Assembly: GCF_007997015.1 (NCBI RefSeq)
Contig: NZ_VOSM01000001.1
Span: 806,001 to 870,000, forward strand
DNA length: 64,000 bases
Direction of reading: 5' to 3'
From: Lujinxingia vulgaris
GTDB taxonomy: Bacteria > Myxococcota_A > Bradymonadia > Bradymonadales > Bradymonadaceae
Below are positions 17,968-26,590 of this stretch, piece by piece (positions within the stretch are counted from its first letter, which is position 1; every line of letters starts with the position of its first letter). A program made the position numbers and the translations under genes. Under the pieces are notes generated by a model. That model was not told the DNA's origin and did no database searches. It was given only the letters and a program-made list of their open reading frames with translations.

Positions 17968-18001
17968 ACAGCGCACTTCGCCCGACTCGGGCGCAAGGCT
18001 C

Positions 18002-18085
18002 GCCGGAGTGGCGGAATCGGTAGACGCGGCGGATTCAAAATCCGTTGATCGAGAGATCGTGCGGGTTCAAGTCCCGCCTCCGGTA
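18002..18085 (+). tRNA. tRNA-Leu (anticodon CAA)
   Basis: The acceptor GCCGGAG pairs with CTCCGGT (one G-U), followed by discriminator A at 18085. The anticodon loop TTCAAAA gives CAA, read on UUG. A long variable arm (GATCGAGAGATC) marks a class II tRNA. The T arm is GCGGG-TTCAAGT-CCCGC. The CCA end is not encoded. A terminator follows ten bases later. Confidence 0.95.
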
Positions 18086-18094
18086 TCATCAAGA

Positions 18095-18128
18095 AAGCCC
18101 CTCAACGCCCGCGCGTTGAGGGGCTTTT
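18095..18128 (+). terminator. Intrinsic terminator after tRNA-Leu
   Basis: A 14-base perfect stem (AAGCCCCTCAACGC / GCGTTGAGGGGCTT) with a CCGC loop is followed by T's. It ends the tRNA transcript. Confidence 0.88.
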
Positions 18129-18278
18129 CTGCGCTTGGTTCACCGCCCGACCTTCGGCCCGGTCCACGTTCGAGCACCGAGGTCCACAGGTCGTGGGCTT
18201 GCCTGGCTTCGCCCGCGGTGGTAAGACCCTGACTACTGCTGGAAGCAACGCCAAACTTGTATGGTCAAGGAGAGAGTT

Positions 18279-18752
18279 ATGTCGCACGTGCGTGGCGCGC
18301 TGTTTTCGTTGGTAGCCCTGACGGTCTTCATGGTTGCCGCAACGGCTTCGGCCCAGGACTACAGCTTCCGGGACTGGAGCGACGTCAGCTCGGTCTGTCC
18401 CTCCTGCGACGCGGTCTCCACCGACGTCCTGGAGCTGACCAGCGGGCAGGAGATTCAGGGCAACGTCGTCGCCATCAACGCCGACTTCTACACCGTCGAG
18501 CGCTTTGGTGAAATCCGCACCGTGCCGACCTCTCAGGTCAGCTCGGTGAACTGGAAAGATGGATCGCAGCCCGCGGGCATCGACGCCCTCGACCAGATCG
18601 TGCTCAACAACGGGCATGTGCTCACCGGCGAGCTCGTCGTGGAGAATGAGGCCCCGGCGTACATGCAGCTGCGCGGCGCGTTGAATGACGCGACCTTCAC
18701 CGTCTTCGCCACCCAGGCTGCCGCCGTCTACAAGGCCGGCCAGGCCCGGTAA
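18279..18752 (+). CDS. Small exported protein with two similar beta modules
   Basis: A 157-residue protein with a Sec signal peptide (VALTVFMVAATASAQ). The mature part begins with a CPSC motif and then two similar units of about 45-50 residues: 'VLELTSGQEIQGNVVAINADFY...' and 'IVLNNGHVLTGELVVENEAPAY...'. Both have the pattern [VI]-x-L-x-x-G-x-x-[IL]-x-G, which looks like a small beta-barrel (LSm/SH3-like) unit, so the protein may be an internal duplication. No family is recognised. The ATG at 18279 is preceded by AAGGAGAGAG; the ATG at 18261 lies before this ribosome site and is less likely. A strong terminator follows, so it is a single-gene unit. Confidence 0.65.
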   Translation: MSHVRGALFSLVALTVFMVAATASAQDYSFRDWSDVSSVCPSCDAVSTDVLELTSGQEIQGNVVAINADFYTVERFGEIRTVPTSQVSSVNWKDGSQPAGIDALDQIVLNNGHVLTGELVVENEAPAYMQLRGALNDATFTVFATQAAAVYKAGQAR

Positions 18753-18781
18753 GCTCCGAGGCCTTCAGGCCTTCCGATCGT

Positions 18782-18819
18782 AAAAAGGCCGCGCCCCTTT
18801 TGGGGGACGCGGCCTTTTT
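18782..18819. terminator. Bidirectional intrinsic terminator
   Basis: The stem AAAAAGGCCGCG(CCCC) / (GGGG)GACGCGGCCTTTTT has A's before and T's after it. It lies between the convergent small exported protein gene and miaE. Confidence 0.85.
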
Positions 18820-18848
18820 CGTACCTGCAACCTGAGCGCCGCCTGGCC

Positions 18849-19451
18849 TCAGTAGGAATGCAAGCGCGGGATATCGCCCCCGGCGCGCAACGCCTCAACC
18901 TCCACCACCGCCAGCTCCTGCAGGCGCGCCTTGACCTCCTCGCGTGAGAAGTGGTCGCGGGCCAGGTTGGTGTAGAGGGTGTAATGCATCGCCTCGGTCT
19001 CAAAGAGCTCGCGGTAGAAGGCTGCAAGCTCCGGGTCCTCCACGTTTTCGCTGAGGATGGCGAAGCGCTCACAGCTGCGCGCTTCAATGAGCCCCGCCAC
19101 CAGCAACTTATCCATAAACATGTAGGGCTCCTCCGATCGTATCGCCTTCACGAGCTTCGAGGCGTAGGGGGCAGGCTCCAGGCGCACAAGCTCCACACCG
19201 CGGGCCTCCAGCACGTCGAGCATCCGCGAGAAGTGGTCCATCTCCTCCTGCACCACCGCGCTGAGCTGCCGCGCCAGGCCCGCGCGCCCGGTGTAGCGGA
19301 AGATCATGCTCAGCGCCGTCGACGCGGCGCGCTTCTCCAGGTGGGCGTGGTCGATCAGGATAAGGTCGAGATGCTCGCGTACCCGCTCGTACCACCCGTC
19401 ATCGGTGGGTTGAGCCAGGTTGAGCATCTGTCGGGAGAGCGGGGCGTTCAT
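18849..19451 (-). CDS. miaE: tRNA 2-methylthio-N6-isopentenyladenosine(37) hydroxylase MiaE
   Basis: A 200-residue diiron protein of the ferritin-like fold. The metal ligands sit in 'HAHLEKRAASTALSM', 'VQEEMDHFSRML', 'GLIEARSCERFAIL' and 'ETEAMHYTLY', the four-helix E/EExxH pattern of MiaE. The segment 'PEPYA-x-KLVKAIR' and 'FMDKLLVAGLIEARSCERF' is diagnostic. It hydroxylates ms2i6A at position 37 of tRNAs reading U-initial codons, using oxygen. Both tRNAs in this window (Leu-CAA and Cys-GCA) read such codons. The start codon is 8 bases beyond the sppA stop, so it is the last gene of a three-gene minus-strand operon. Confidence 0.92.
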   Translation of the reverse strand: MNAPLSRQMLNLAQPTDDGWYERVREHLDLILIDHAHLEKRAASTALSMIFRYTGRAGLARQLSAVVQEEMDHFSRMLDVLEARGVELVRLEPAPYASKLVKAIRSEEPYMFMDKLLVAGLIEARSCERFAILSENVEDPELAAFYRELFETEAMHYTLYTNLARDHFSREEVKARLQELAVVEVEALRAGGDIPRLHSY

Positions 19452-19458
19452 AAGCGTC

Positions 19459-22026
19459 TCAATGAAGGTGCAGGGGGTGGGCAGGCAGCATCAACGTCTG
19501 CCCTTGCTCAAAGTAGAGGGGCCAGAGCGCCTGTGCCTCGATCGTCTCCAGCGAGCGACGCAGCGCGCCCTGCGGCAGATGATCGAGCAGGCGCGGCGCG
19601 TTGACGGCGGGCTCAGCCGCGATAAACGCTCCCAGCCAGGCGCGAAATCCCTGGGGGGCGGGCAGCCCACTCATACCACCGTAGGTGGTCACCTCGGCGC
19701 GGTCGGGGCTCAGGCCGGCCAGCTCCTCGGCGCGGCGCACCGCATCGAGGATGCCGCCGATGGTATCGACGAGCTTGGCCTCGCGCGCCGACGTACCCGT
19801 CCATACGCGCCCGCGGGCCACCTTGTCGAGCTCATCGGCGCTCAGGGGCCTCCCTGCCGAGGCCTGCGTCAGGAAGAGCTGGTAGAGGTAGCTCATGGTC
19901 TCACTGACCCCTTCGAGCTCCTCCTCGCTCCAGCCTCGCCAGAGCGAGAACATACCGGCACGCTCCCCGCGTTGAATCGGCGTCGAGCTCATACCCAGGC
20001 GCCCCGCGAGCTGCTCGAAGTTAAACTTACCGGCGAAGATCCCGACCGAGCCGGTCAGGGTGTTCGGCGTGGCAAAGATCTCGTCGGCGCCGGCGGCCAC
20101 GTAATACCCGCCGCTGGCAGCTACGTTGCCCATCGAGGCGATCACAGGCTTGGTGCGTGCGAGCGCCCGCACCTCCCGGTAGATCAAATCGCTGGCCAGG
20201 GCGCTACCCCCGGGGCTGTCGATGCGCAGCACCACCGCCTTCACCCGCGCATCGCTCGCCAGCTGGCGCAGCGTGGCGTTGACGCTGGCCGCCCCCGTCA
20301 TCACGCTGCCTCCCAGCGGCGAACGACCCGACCCACCGTCGATGATCGCGCCGTCGATGTAGACCACGGCGATCTCCGGACGCAGCCCCCAGGCCTCATC
20401 ATCGATGGTCACCGGCTGGTAGCCCCGATCGACGCGAACGCCGGAGCCAAAAAGATCGCGCATGCGCTCGGGAAGCTCATCGTCGTAGACCAGCGCATCG
20501 ACCAGACCACGGTCCAGGGCCTCATCCGGAAGCAGCGGGGCGTTATCGACGATCGCTTTAAACGCCTCGGCCTCAAGCCCCCGACGCAGCGCGATGCGGC
20601 TTGTGAGCTCATCGTAGATCGCCTCGACATACTCCCCGGTCTGCTCCCTGGCTTCTTCGGAGGGCATGGCGTTCACAAAGGCCTCCGGCGCCGACTTATA
20701 CGCGCCGATGCGCACGAACTCCGCCTCCACGCCCATGTTCTCCAGAAGTCCCTGGTAGCTGGTCAACTCGGCCTGCAGCCCGGTGGGCGCATAAGGCGTG
20801 GCCGGCAGCATCCACACCTCGCGCGCCGCAGAGGCAGCGTAGATGCCGGCGGTGGTCGTCGAGCTCATCAGCGCCACGCTGTGTTTGCCCGCCTCATGAA
20901 GTCGCTGGAAGGCCTGATGCAGCTCCCAGAGCTGGCCATACCCCAGGTTGAAGTTGCCCACGCCCAGAATCACCCCGGCCACCGTGGGATCCTGCGTGAT
21001 GGCGTCGATGTCTTGCATCAGGTTCAGGAAGCTGCGCGTCGAGGGACCGAAGAGCTGCGAGACGGCCTGCTCGGCAATGGAGTTATCCAGGTCCAGACGC
21101 ACCCACCGCCGCGACGATCCGACCACCGAGCGCCGGCGCTGATTGCCCATCCACACCCGGCCGTTGAGCGCGTTAAACGCCACGTCGGCGCTCTCCGCAT
21201 CTTTGCTCAGCAGGGCCGCCACCGAGGTGCCCAGAAGCCCCAGGCTCATCTCGGCCCCGGCGCTCATCGCCACGATGCGCGGTTCATGCTCGCGTTCGGT
21301 ATCCAGCGAAATCGCGCTGCGCGCAAAGAGGCGCAACCCGGGGTAAACCTCACCCATCACCCGAGGTTCCACCGAGACGAGGCGAGCACCGCGGACGTGG
21401 TAGAGCTCGGTGTCGAAGATCAGGCGCCCGTCGAAGCCGCGCAGCGCCATCCCCAGGCCCAGTCGCATCGGCAGCGCGCTGTCTTCCTGCAGGTAGGCGG
21501 GCATCGCATCGCGGACCATCATCCCCAGCCCCAGGTGCTCACCAACCCGCCATTGCATGCCCACATCCAGCGTGGTCAGGTCGTTGAGGCGCTCGCTGCT
21601 GCGGCTCCCGAACATGTTGACGCCCAGGCCCACACTGAAGAAGCGCGGCATCGCGACGGCCGCCCCCAGAGTGTACTTTCGGTAGCTGCCCAGCTCCGGC
21701 CCCAGCTCCGGCCGCTTGAGCCACTGCACCTGGCCGCCCAGCCCCACATAGCCATTGCCCAGCGCAAAACTCGTGGCATGGCCCGAGCCCAGCACATCGT
21801 CAAAGGTGTCGGAGGGAATGAGGTAGCGGTAGCCCAGCTCCGAGCCGCGCACAAAACCCAGGCCGGCCGGGTTGGTCTCCAGGCTCGCGCTGTCGGCCTG
21901 GGTGGTCAGGGAGCTGTCGGGCACCGCCACCCCCTGGCTGGGGGAGGGCTGCGCAGAGAGTGTGGCGGGGATGGCGAACGTAAGCGCTACCAGAGAGAGC
22001 GCGACGCACTGGCGAGGGGAGATCAT
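19459..22026 (-). CDS. sppA: SppA-type S49 signal-peptide peptidase fused to an outer-membrane-barrel-like N-terminus
   Basis: An 855-residue protein with a Sec signal (LVALTFAIPATLSAQ). Residues about 30-325 are rich in alternating beta strands ('YTLGAAVAMPRFFSVGLGVNMFGSR', 'LRLFARSAISLD') and look like an outer-membrane barrel. Two tandem S49 domains follow (about 340-560 and 590-830). The catalytic dyad of 67-kDa SppA is present: Lys444 in IGAYKSAPEAF and Ser638 in NVAASGGYYV, with SPGGSA before it. SppA normally sits in the inner membrane and degrades cleaved signal peptides. A barrel fusion would place the protease at the outer membrane. The ATG at 22026 follows AAGGAT; an in-frame GTG upstream would add 15 unconserved residues. 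Confidence 0.82.
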   Translation of the reverse strand: MISPRQCVALSLVALTFAIPATLSAQPSPSQGVAVPDSSLTTQADSASLETNPAGLGFVRGSELGYRYLIPSDTFDDVLGSGHATSFALGNGYVGLGGQVQWLKRPELGPELGSYRKYTLGAAVAMPRFFSVGLGVNMFGSRSSERLNDLTTLDVGMQWRVGEHLGLGMMVRDAMPAYLQEDSALPMRLGLGMALRGFDGRLIFDTELYHVRGARLVSVEPRVMGEVYPGLRLFARSAISLDTEREHEPRIVAMSAGAEMSLGLLGTSVAALLSKDAESADVAFNALNGRVWMGNQRRRSVVGSSRRWVRLDLDNSIAEQAVSQLFGPSTRSFLNLMQDIDAITQDPTVAGVILGVGNFNLGYGQLWELHQAFQRLHEAGKHSVALMSSTTTAGIYAASAAREVWMLPATPYAPTGLQAELTSYQGLLENMGVEAEFVRIGAYKSAPEAFVNAMPSEEAREQTGEYVEAIYDELTSRIALRRGLEAEAFKAIVDNAPLLPDEALDRGLVDALVYDDELPERMRDLFGSGVRVDRGYQPVTIDDEAWGLRPEIAVVYIDGAIIDGGSGRSPLGGSVMTGAASVNATLRQLASDARVKAVVLRIDSPGGSALASDLIYREVRALARTKPVIASMGNVAASGGYYVAAGADEIFATPNTLTGSVGIFAGKFNFEQLAGRLGMSSTPIQRGERAGMFSLWRGWSEEELEGVSETMSYLYQLFLTQASAGRPLSADELDKVARGRVWTGTSAREAKLVDTIGGILDAVRRAEELAGLSPDRAEVTTYGGMSGLPAPQGFRAWLGAFIAAEPAVNAPRLLDHLPQGALRRSLETIEAQALWPLYFEQGQTLMLPAHPLHLH

Positions 22027-22097
22027 GGGTGAAATCCTTGCATCAAAACACGGGCAGCGACCCTCGCGCACACCTCAGCATGTGGCGCGCCGATCGA

Positions 22098-23180
22098 TCA
22101 GTTAAAATCAGCTTCCACACCATCTTCCGGCACCGGCGCCGGGGCGGCCTTTGAGGGCGACGCCGCCGGTGCCGCCGGGCTCGCTCCCTGCTCCAACTCG
22201 CCGGAGGTCTGGACGATACGCATGACCTGGTCGATGAGGATCTGCGCCTCATCATTGGTCATGGAGGTGGTCACAAACAGATCGGCGGCCTGCTGGCGCA
22301 CCGCCAGATTCTGCGCGGCGGGCGCAAGCCCGAACATCGCCACCAGCGGATTGCTCAGCGCCTGCTCGCGGGCCGCAGCGATGTCCTGGGCGGACTGGCG
22401 AGCGCGCTCATCGTCGCGCATCGTCATCACCATCGAAGCGAGCACCCGCGCCTTCAGGCGCACGCTCAGCGCCGCAAAGCTCGCATCGCCGGCCCCCCCT
22501 TCGTAGTTCGGCTGGATCATCATCACCACCCCGGGCGCCTCACCCAACTTCGTCAACGCCCCGGTGTAGCGTGCGCTCAGCAGCTCACCGCGCTCCAGCC
22601 GCGCGAGCACCTCATCGCGGTAGTCGCGTTGGCCGGTGAGCACCAGCACCGCCTTCTCTGAGAGGGTGACCACATCGATCTGCGCGGTGCGCACCCCGGC
22701 GCGCTCCCCCACGCTCAGCGCCGCGGCATCCGAGTTGCGGGCACGCACACCCTCCAGCACTTTGGCCGCCTCAAAATCCCCGCGCGCCGCCAGCACCGAC
22801 CCTCGCACCGAGCTCAAATCCAGGCTCGACGGGTCCATCGGGTTGGCACCACCCCCGAGCATCGCCATGTTTAAGGGCGGGGTATCCGAGAGAATCACAA
22901 GCTCATCGAGATCCTTCTCGATCTCGATCTGCAGCGTCTCCTCCACCGCCTGTAGCGCCGGACCCACCGCCGGGTGCGAGCGCATCCACCCCAGCGCCGA
23001 GCGGAAAAATGGCGAGTCGCGGGTCTCATCGAAGTCGACCGCCATCACCGCGTCGTGACCGCCGGGCAGCGTCTCCAGAAGATCGCCCATCGCAAAGGCG
23101 GGCACCGTCGCCAGCAACACCAGCGCGCTCACACCCAGGGTCAGCGCCGAGCGCATCATCACAGAAAGGTTCTTCATCAT
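22098..23180 (-). CDS. Exported protein of unknown function
   Basis: A 360-residue protein with a Sec signal peptide (TLGVSALVLLATVPAFA). The mature domain is mixed alpha/beta, for example 'VMAVDFDETRDSPFFRSALGW' and 'DLDELVILSDTPP', and resembles exported proteins that measure a threshold value, but I cannot name a family. The end is a Pro/Ala-rich tail ('GASPAAPAASPSKAAPAP'), probably unstructured. Of the stacked start codons GTG-ATG-ATG at 23183-23175, the ATG at 23180 is best spaced (seven bases) from AAGGAG at 23188-23193. It is the first gene of an operon with sppA (71 bases downstream) and miaE, so a role near the barrel-SppA protein is possible. Confidence 0.65.
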   Translation of the reverse strand: MMKNLSVMMRSALTLGVSALVLLATVPAFAMGDLLETLPGGHDAVMAVDFDETRDSPFFRSALGWMRSHPAVGPALQAVEETLQIEIEKDLDELVILSDTPPLNMAMLGGGANPMDPSSLDLSSVRGSVLAARGDFEAAKVLEGVRARNSDAAALSVGERAGVRTAQIDVVTLSEKAVLVLTGQRDYRDEVLARLERGELLSARYTGALTKLGEAPGVVMMIQPNYEGGAGDASFAALSVRLKARVLASMVMTMRDDERARQSAQDIAAAREQALSNPLVAMFGLAPAAQNLAVRQQAADLFVTTSMTNDEAQILIDQVMRIVQTSGELEQGASPAAPAASPSKAAPAPVPEDGVEADFN

Positions 23181-23384
23181 CACAGGGCTCCTTCATCGAG
23201 CGTCAGGCTTAGAAAGGGTGGGGCTCGAACATGTCGCTGTCGCCTCACACTAGGTCTGGCGAGTAGGGGTGTAAAGCCGGGCACCGGTTTGTGTGCGGCG
23301 GCGAGGTGGGCATAGGATGTGGGGGCTACCGATGACGAGCGGACCTTTGATCTTCGACACCCTCCACCACACCGACGAGGCATT

Positions 23385-24113
23385 ATGACGACCGCACGCG
23401 CTCTGCCGCCCACGCTCCTGACCCATCGCCGCACCGCCTACCGACCGCGCACCGCCGAGGGCGATGGCGATCTCCTGGCGAGTAAGTTCAGCGGTCGGCC
23501 CTGGCTCAAAGCGGATGAAGCCTGGCCTACATGCCCCAACTGCAACAAGCCTCAGCAGCTCTTTGTTCAGCTCAACCTCGCTACGTTGCCTCAACCCGAG
23601 CAGCAGCGCGTGGGGAAGAGCGGCCTCTTGCAACTCTTTTACTGCACCAGCAGCGACCCGCTCTGCGAGGTGGAATGCCAGGCTTTCTTCCCCTTCGCCC
23701 GCAGCGTGATGGCTCGCCGCATCGACGACCCCACCGGCCCCACCAACCTCAACGCTTCCGGGCCTGCGGAGCCTTTCGCCCCTCGTCGCATCGAGAGCTG
23801 GGAGCCCATCGAGGATGACGTCCCCGGCTACGAAGAACTCTACCAGATGGGTCATGAGATCAGCCCCGAGGAGGAGCAGGCGCTCGAAGAGGCCGAGCGC
23901 CCGGCCACCGGCGACAAACTCGGCGGCTGGCCGGCCTGGGTCCAGGGCGTCGAGTACCCCAACTGCCCTCAATGCGACGCGCAGATGGAGGTGGTCTTGC
24001 AGATCGACTCCGAAGACAACCTCCCCTACATGTTCGGTGACATGGGCGCCGGACACCTGACCTGCTGTCCGAACCACCCCGACGTGCTGACCTTTGCCTG
24101 GGCCTGCTATTGA
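23385..24113 (+). CDS. DUF1963 (YwqG-like) protein with cysteine clusters
   Basis: A 242-residue soluble protein. The layout matches DUF1963/YwqG-type proteins: 'SKFSGRPWLKADEAWPTCPNCNKPQQLFVQLNL', then 'GLLQLFYCTSSDPLCEVECQAFFPF', and the closing 'DKLGGWPAWVQ' and 'CPQCDAQMEVVLQIDSEDNLPYMFGDMGAGHLTCCP'. Family members share the phrase 'K-x-GG-x-P-x-W-x-Q'. Three groups of cysteines (CPNC, CxxxxxxxCxxxC, CPQC...CC) suggest zinc sites, more than in the basic family. Its biochemical function is unknown. The ATG at 23385 has GACGAGG upstream. Its stop overlaps the next start by one base (TGATG), so it leads a four-gene operon. Confidence 0.75.
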   Translation: MTTARALPPTLLTHRRTAYRPRTAEGDGDLLASKFSGRPWLKADEAWPTCPNCNKPQQLFVQLNLATLPQPEQQRVGKSGLLQLFYCTSSDPLCEVECQAFFPFARSVMARRIDDPTGPTNLNASGPAEPFAPRRIESWEPIEDDVPGYEELYQMGHEISPEEEQALEEAERPATGDKLGGWPAWVQGVEYPNCPQCDAQMEVVLQIDSEDNLPYMFGDMGAGHLTCCPNHPDVLTFAWACY

Positions 24114-25126
24114 TGAGCAAGACGACGACACCGGCCGAAGAGCCGCGCTGGATGCGCTGGGCAATGGCGCTCTTGATGCTACCCCTGGCGCTGCTCGCAC
24201 TCGGCGTGCTGACCTACGCCGGCGGCGCTGGCGGTGAGCTCAGCCCGATGCGGCTGGGGCTGGGACTTGCGGTAGGGGGGGCGATGGTCGCCTGGCCGGT
24301 GATGCTGGGCATCAAGCGCGGCGGCCTGCTCGTGGCGTTGGTCGCCGCGCTCCTGAGCATCTTTTATGGGGCGCAACGCCCCGCAGCCGATCGCAACTGG
24401 CAGGAGAACGTCTCGCGCGCCCCGCGGGCGAGCATTGAGGGCCGGGAGGTGACCATCCGCGATGTGCGCGACTTCCGCTACGATGAGGAGGGAGAGGTTG
24501 AGGAAGCCCGCTGGTACGACGCAACTTACAACCTCGACGAGATTCAGCAGGCCTACTTCATCCTCACCACCTTCGGCGGAGTACCCGGAGTGGCGCATGT
24601 GATGGTGAGTTTTGAGTTTAGCGACGAGCGCTTTGTGGTGCTCTCCGCTGAGGCGCGTCGTGAGGAGGGTGAGAGCTATGATCCCCTCGGCGGGATGTTT
24701 CGTCAGTACGAGCTCTTTTATGTGGCCGCCGACGAGCGCGACGCCCTGGGGCTGCGCACGCGCGTCCATAAAGATCCCACCTGGGTGATTCCCATGAACG
24801 CCGGACCGGAGAAGACCGCCGCCTTTTTCGTCGACATGGTTCAGCGCCTGGAGACCCTGGCTAAAGAGCCGAGCTGGTACCACACCGTGCTCAACTCCTG
24901 CTCCTCCAACCTCGCTGCGCATTATGAGCGGATCAACGCGGTGGAACTTCCCCCGGACTACCGGGTGCTGCTTCCCGGGTTTAGCGAAGAGCTCATCGCC
25001 GAGCTCGATCTTCTCCCGGAGGGGGTGAGTGTGGCCGAGGCACGTGAGCGATTCTTGATCAACGAGCGGGCCCTCGCTGCGCCCCTTGATGCGAACTTCT
25101 CCCGGGCGATCCGCAGCACCCCTTAA
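24113..25126 (+). CDS. DUF4105 (Lnb N-terminal-like) membrane protein
   Basis: A 337-residue protein with three N-terminal hydrophobic helices (residues about 15-35, 45-65 and 68-88) and a C-terminal DUF4105 domain. The domain carries 'AYFILTTFGGVPGVAHVMVSFEFSDERF', 'VLSAEARREEGESYDPLGGMFRQYELFYVAADERD' and 'WYHTVLNSCSSNLAAHYERIN'. The last has the N-x-C-[TS]-[TS] core expected of this papain-like family, with His in the first segment as partner. The DUF4105 domain is called the Lnb N-terminal periplasmic domain, and a proteolytic or acyltransferase role is only inferred. One-base overlap with DUF1963 upstream and 60 bases to the GIDE-LemA gene downstream indicate an operon. Confidence 0.8.
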   Translation: MSKTTTPAEEPRWMRWAMALLMLPLALLALGVLTYAGGAGGELSPMRLGLGLAVGGAMVAWPVMLGIKRGGLLVALVAALLSIFYGAQRPAADRNWQENVSRAPRASIEGREVTIRDVRDFRYDEEGEVEEARWYDATYNLDEIQQAYFILTTFGGVPGVAHVMVSFEFSDERFVVLSAEARREEGESYDPLGGMFRQYELFYVAADERDALGLRTRVHKDPTWVIPMNAGPEKTAAFFVDMVQRLETLAKEPSWYHTVLNSCSSNLAAHYERINAVELPPDYRVLLPGFSEELIAELDLLPEGVSVAEARERFLINERALAAPLDANFSRAIRSTP

Positions 25127-25186
25127 GCTCATGCGCGTGTCATCATCCCGGCGAAGCCAGCACACCGCCTTTCACCTGGAGCGACC

Positions 25187-26590
25187 ATGGACGTGAGCCT
25201 CATCCGAAACGTCACCTTGATCGACGACGTGTGGCAGGGCGTACAGCTGGCGAGCGCCTCCCCGGCCGACATCGGGCTCTTTATGGGCGTGGGGCTGATG
25301 CTCTTTCTGGCCTACCGGGCGCTCGCGCGAAAGCGTCTTATCGAAGATCTGCCGCGCTCGACCTGCGGTGGGCTGACCGTGGGCATGTGCCGCGTCCGGG
25401 GCAAAGCGGGCGCCGAACGTGACCACGAGTTATTGAAAGCCCCGGGCTCCGACACACAGGTCGTGTACTGGTCGGAGCGCGTCGAAGAGCAGGTCGCGAT
25501 CGTCGAAGATGCGCCGCCCACCCGTAGGCGTCGTCGCCACAACCGCGTACGCTACGAGTGGCAGGAGGTCAGCCACCGCACCTCGCGCGCGACCTTCTGG
25601 CTCTTGGACGAGACCGGCCGCGTGGAGGTCGACCCACGAGGCGCCCACATGGACACCCGCGTCGACTTTCAGGAGGTCTTCGAAGTCGGTTATCCGGGCG
25701 CTCGCAGGCGCTCCCGTGCCAGGCGCCGCGGAGGGCGCACGGGGCTTCGCCGCCGCGAGGTGCGCGTGATCTATCCGGGGGAGGAGGTCAGCATCATCGG
25801 CCCGGCGAGGCTTGTGGACACGGGTGATCGCCTGCGCATCGGGCCGGGGGACTGGCAGGCCCCCGACTATGTGATCACGACCCGCGGAGAGGCAAAGGTT
25901 GCCAGCGCCTATGGCCGCTGGGCCTTGTTTCTGGTGCTCGTCGCCCTGGCGCTGGTGGGTTTCTGGTGGGGCGGCAGGATGGCCGCCGGGCATCTGACTC
26001 TGCTGCACACCTGGCCCCTGATCGGAGAAGACCCAAGCGCGCGCTGGCTTTTGATGATGTTGGCCATTGCCTGCGTGGTCGTGCTTTACCTGAAGGTGAT
26101 GCTCGATGGGCTGGTGGCGCTGCAAAAGCGCGTCGAGAGGGCCTGGTCGATGCTGGAGGTGGAGCTTTCCCGGCGGCATCACCTGATCGCAACGCTCGCA
26201 AATCTTGTCCGGGGCTACGGGGCGCGGGAGGCCGAGCTGATGCGCCAGGTCGCTCGAATGCGCCGGAATGCTCAACCTGGCGATGGCGAGCAGCCCGGGC
26301 GCTCGAAAGGGCACTCGGAGCGCGATGTTGGGGTTACCCGGGAGGTGGATGCCCTGGCGGAAGCCTATCCTGCGCTGCGCTCAAGCGAGCACTACGGGCG
26401 CTTGATGGACGAGCTGCGCACCACCGAAGATCGGGTGGCGTGGGCGCGCGCCTTCTACAACGATTCGGTCGAGCGTTTTAATACGCGTCTGCAGCGCGTG
26501 CCGGACAACCTCGTGGCGCGTCTGCTCGGCGTGCGGCGGGCACTTTATGAGCGCGAGCGTCGGCCGACGAGCCCGGAGCGCGGCGCATGA
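25187..26590 (+). CDS. GIDE-domain / LemA fusion membrane protein
   Basis: A 467-residue membrane protein. After one N-terminal helix (about 28-46) comes a domain like the GIDE region of mitochondrial E3 ligase MUL1: 'TVGMCRVRGKA', 'ATFWLLDETGRVEVDPRGAHMD' and 'YPGEEVSIIGPARLV'. There is no RING finger. Two further helices (about 245-262 and 287-305) are followed by a LemA domain: 'LVALQKRVERAWSMLEVELSRRHHLIATLANLVRGY', 'RSSEHYGRLMDELRTTEDRVAWARAFYNDSVERFNTRL' and a final NLVARLLG motif. LemA normally begins with its own helix and binds membranes. The fusion may link a membrane-sensing beta domain to LemA coiled-coil scaffolding. Its stop overlaps the hydrolase start (ATGA). Confidence 0.82.
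   Translation: MDVSLIRNVTLIDDVWQGVQLASASPADIGLFMGVGLMLFLAYRALARKRLIEDLPRSTCGGLTVGMCRVRGKAGAERDHELLKAPGSDTQVVYWSERVEEQVAIVEDAPPTRRRRRHNRVRYEWQEVSHRTSRATFWLLDETGRVEVDPRGAHMDTRVDFQEVFEVGYPGARRRSRARRRGGRTGLRRREVRVIYPGEEVSIIGPARLVDTGDRLRIGPGDWQAPDYVITTRGEAKVASAYGRWALFLVLVALALVGFWWGGRMAAGHLTLLHTWPLIGEDPSARWLLMMLAIACVVVLYLKVMLDGLVALQKRVERAWSMLEVELSRRHHLIATLANLVRGYGAREAELMRQVARMRRNAQPGDGEQPGRSKGHSERDVGVTREVDALAEAYPALRSSEHYGRLMDELRTTEDRVAWARAFYNDSVERFNTRLQRVPDNLVARLLGVRRALYERERRPTSPERGA

Noticed and set aside
19420-22032. Long open frame on the plus strand opposite sppA
   Set aside because: Its composition (His/Arg/Gln-rich, no family motifs) is what the reverse of a high-GC gene gives. The minus-strand frame has the signal peptide and both S49 catalytic residues.
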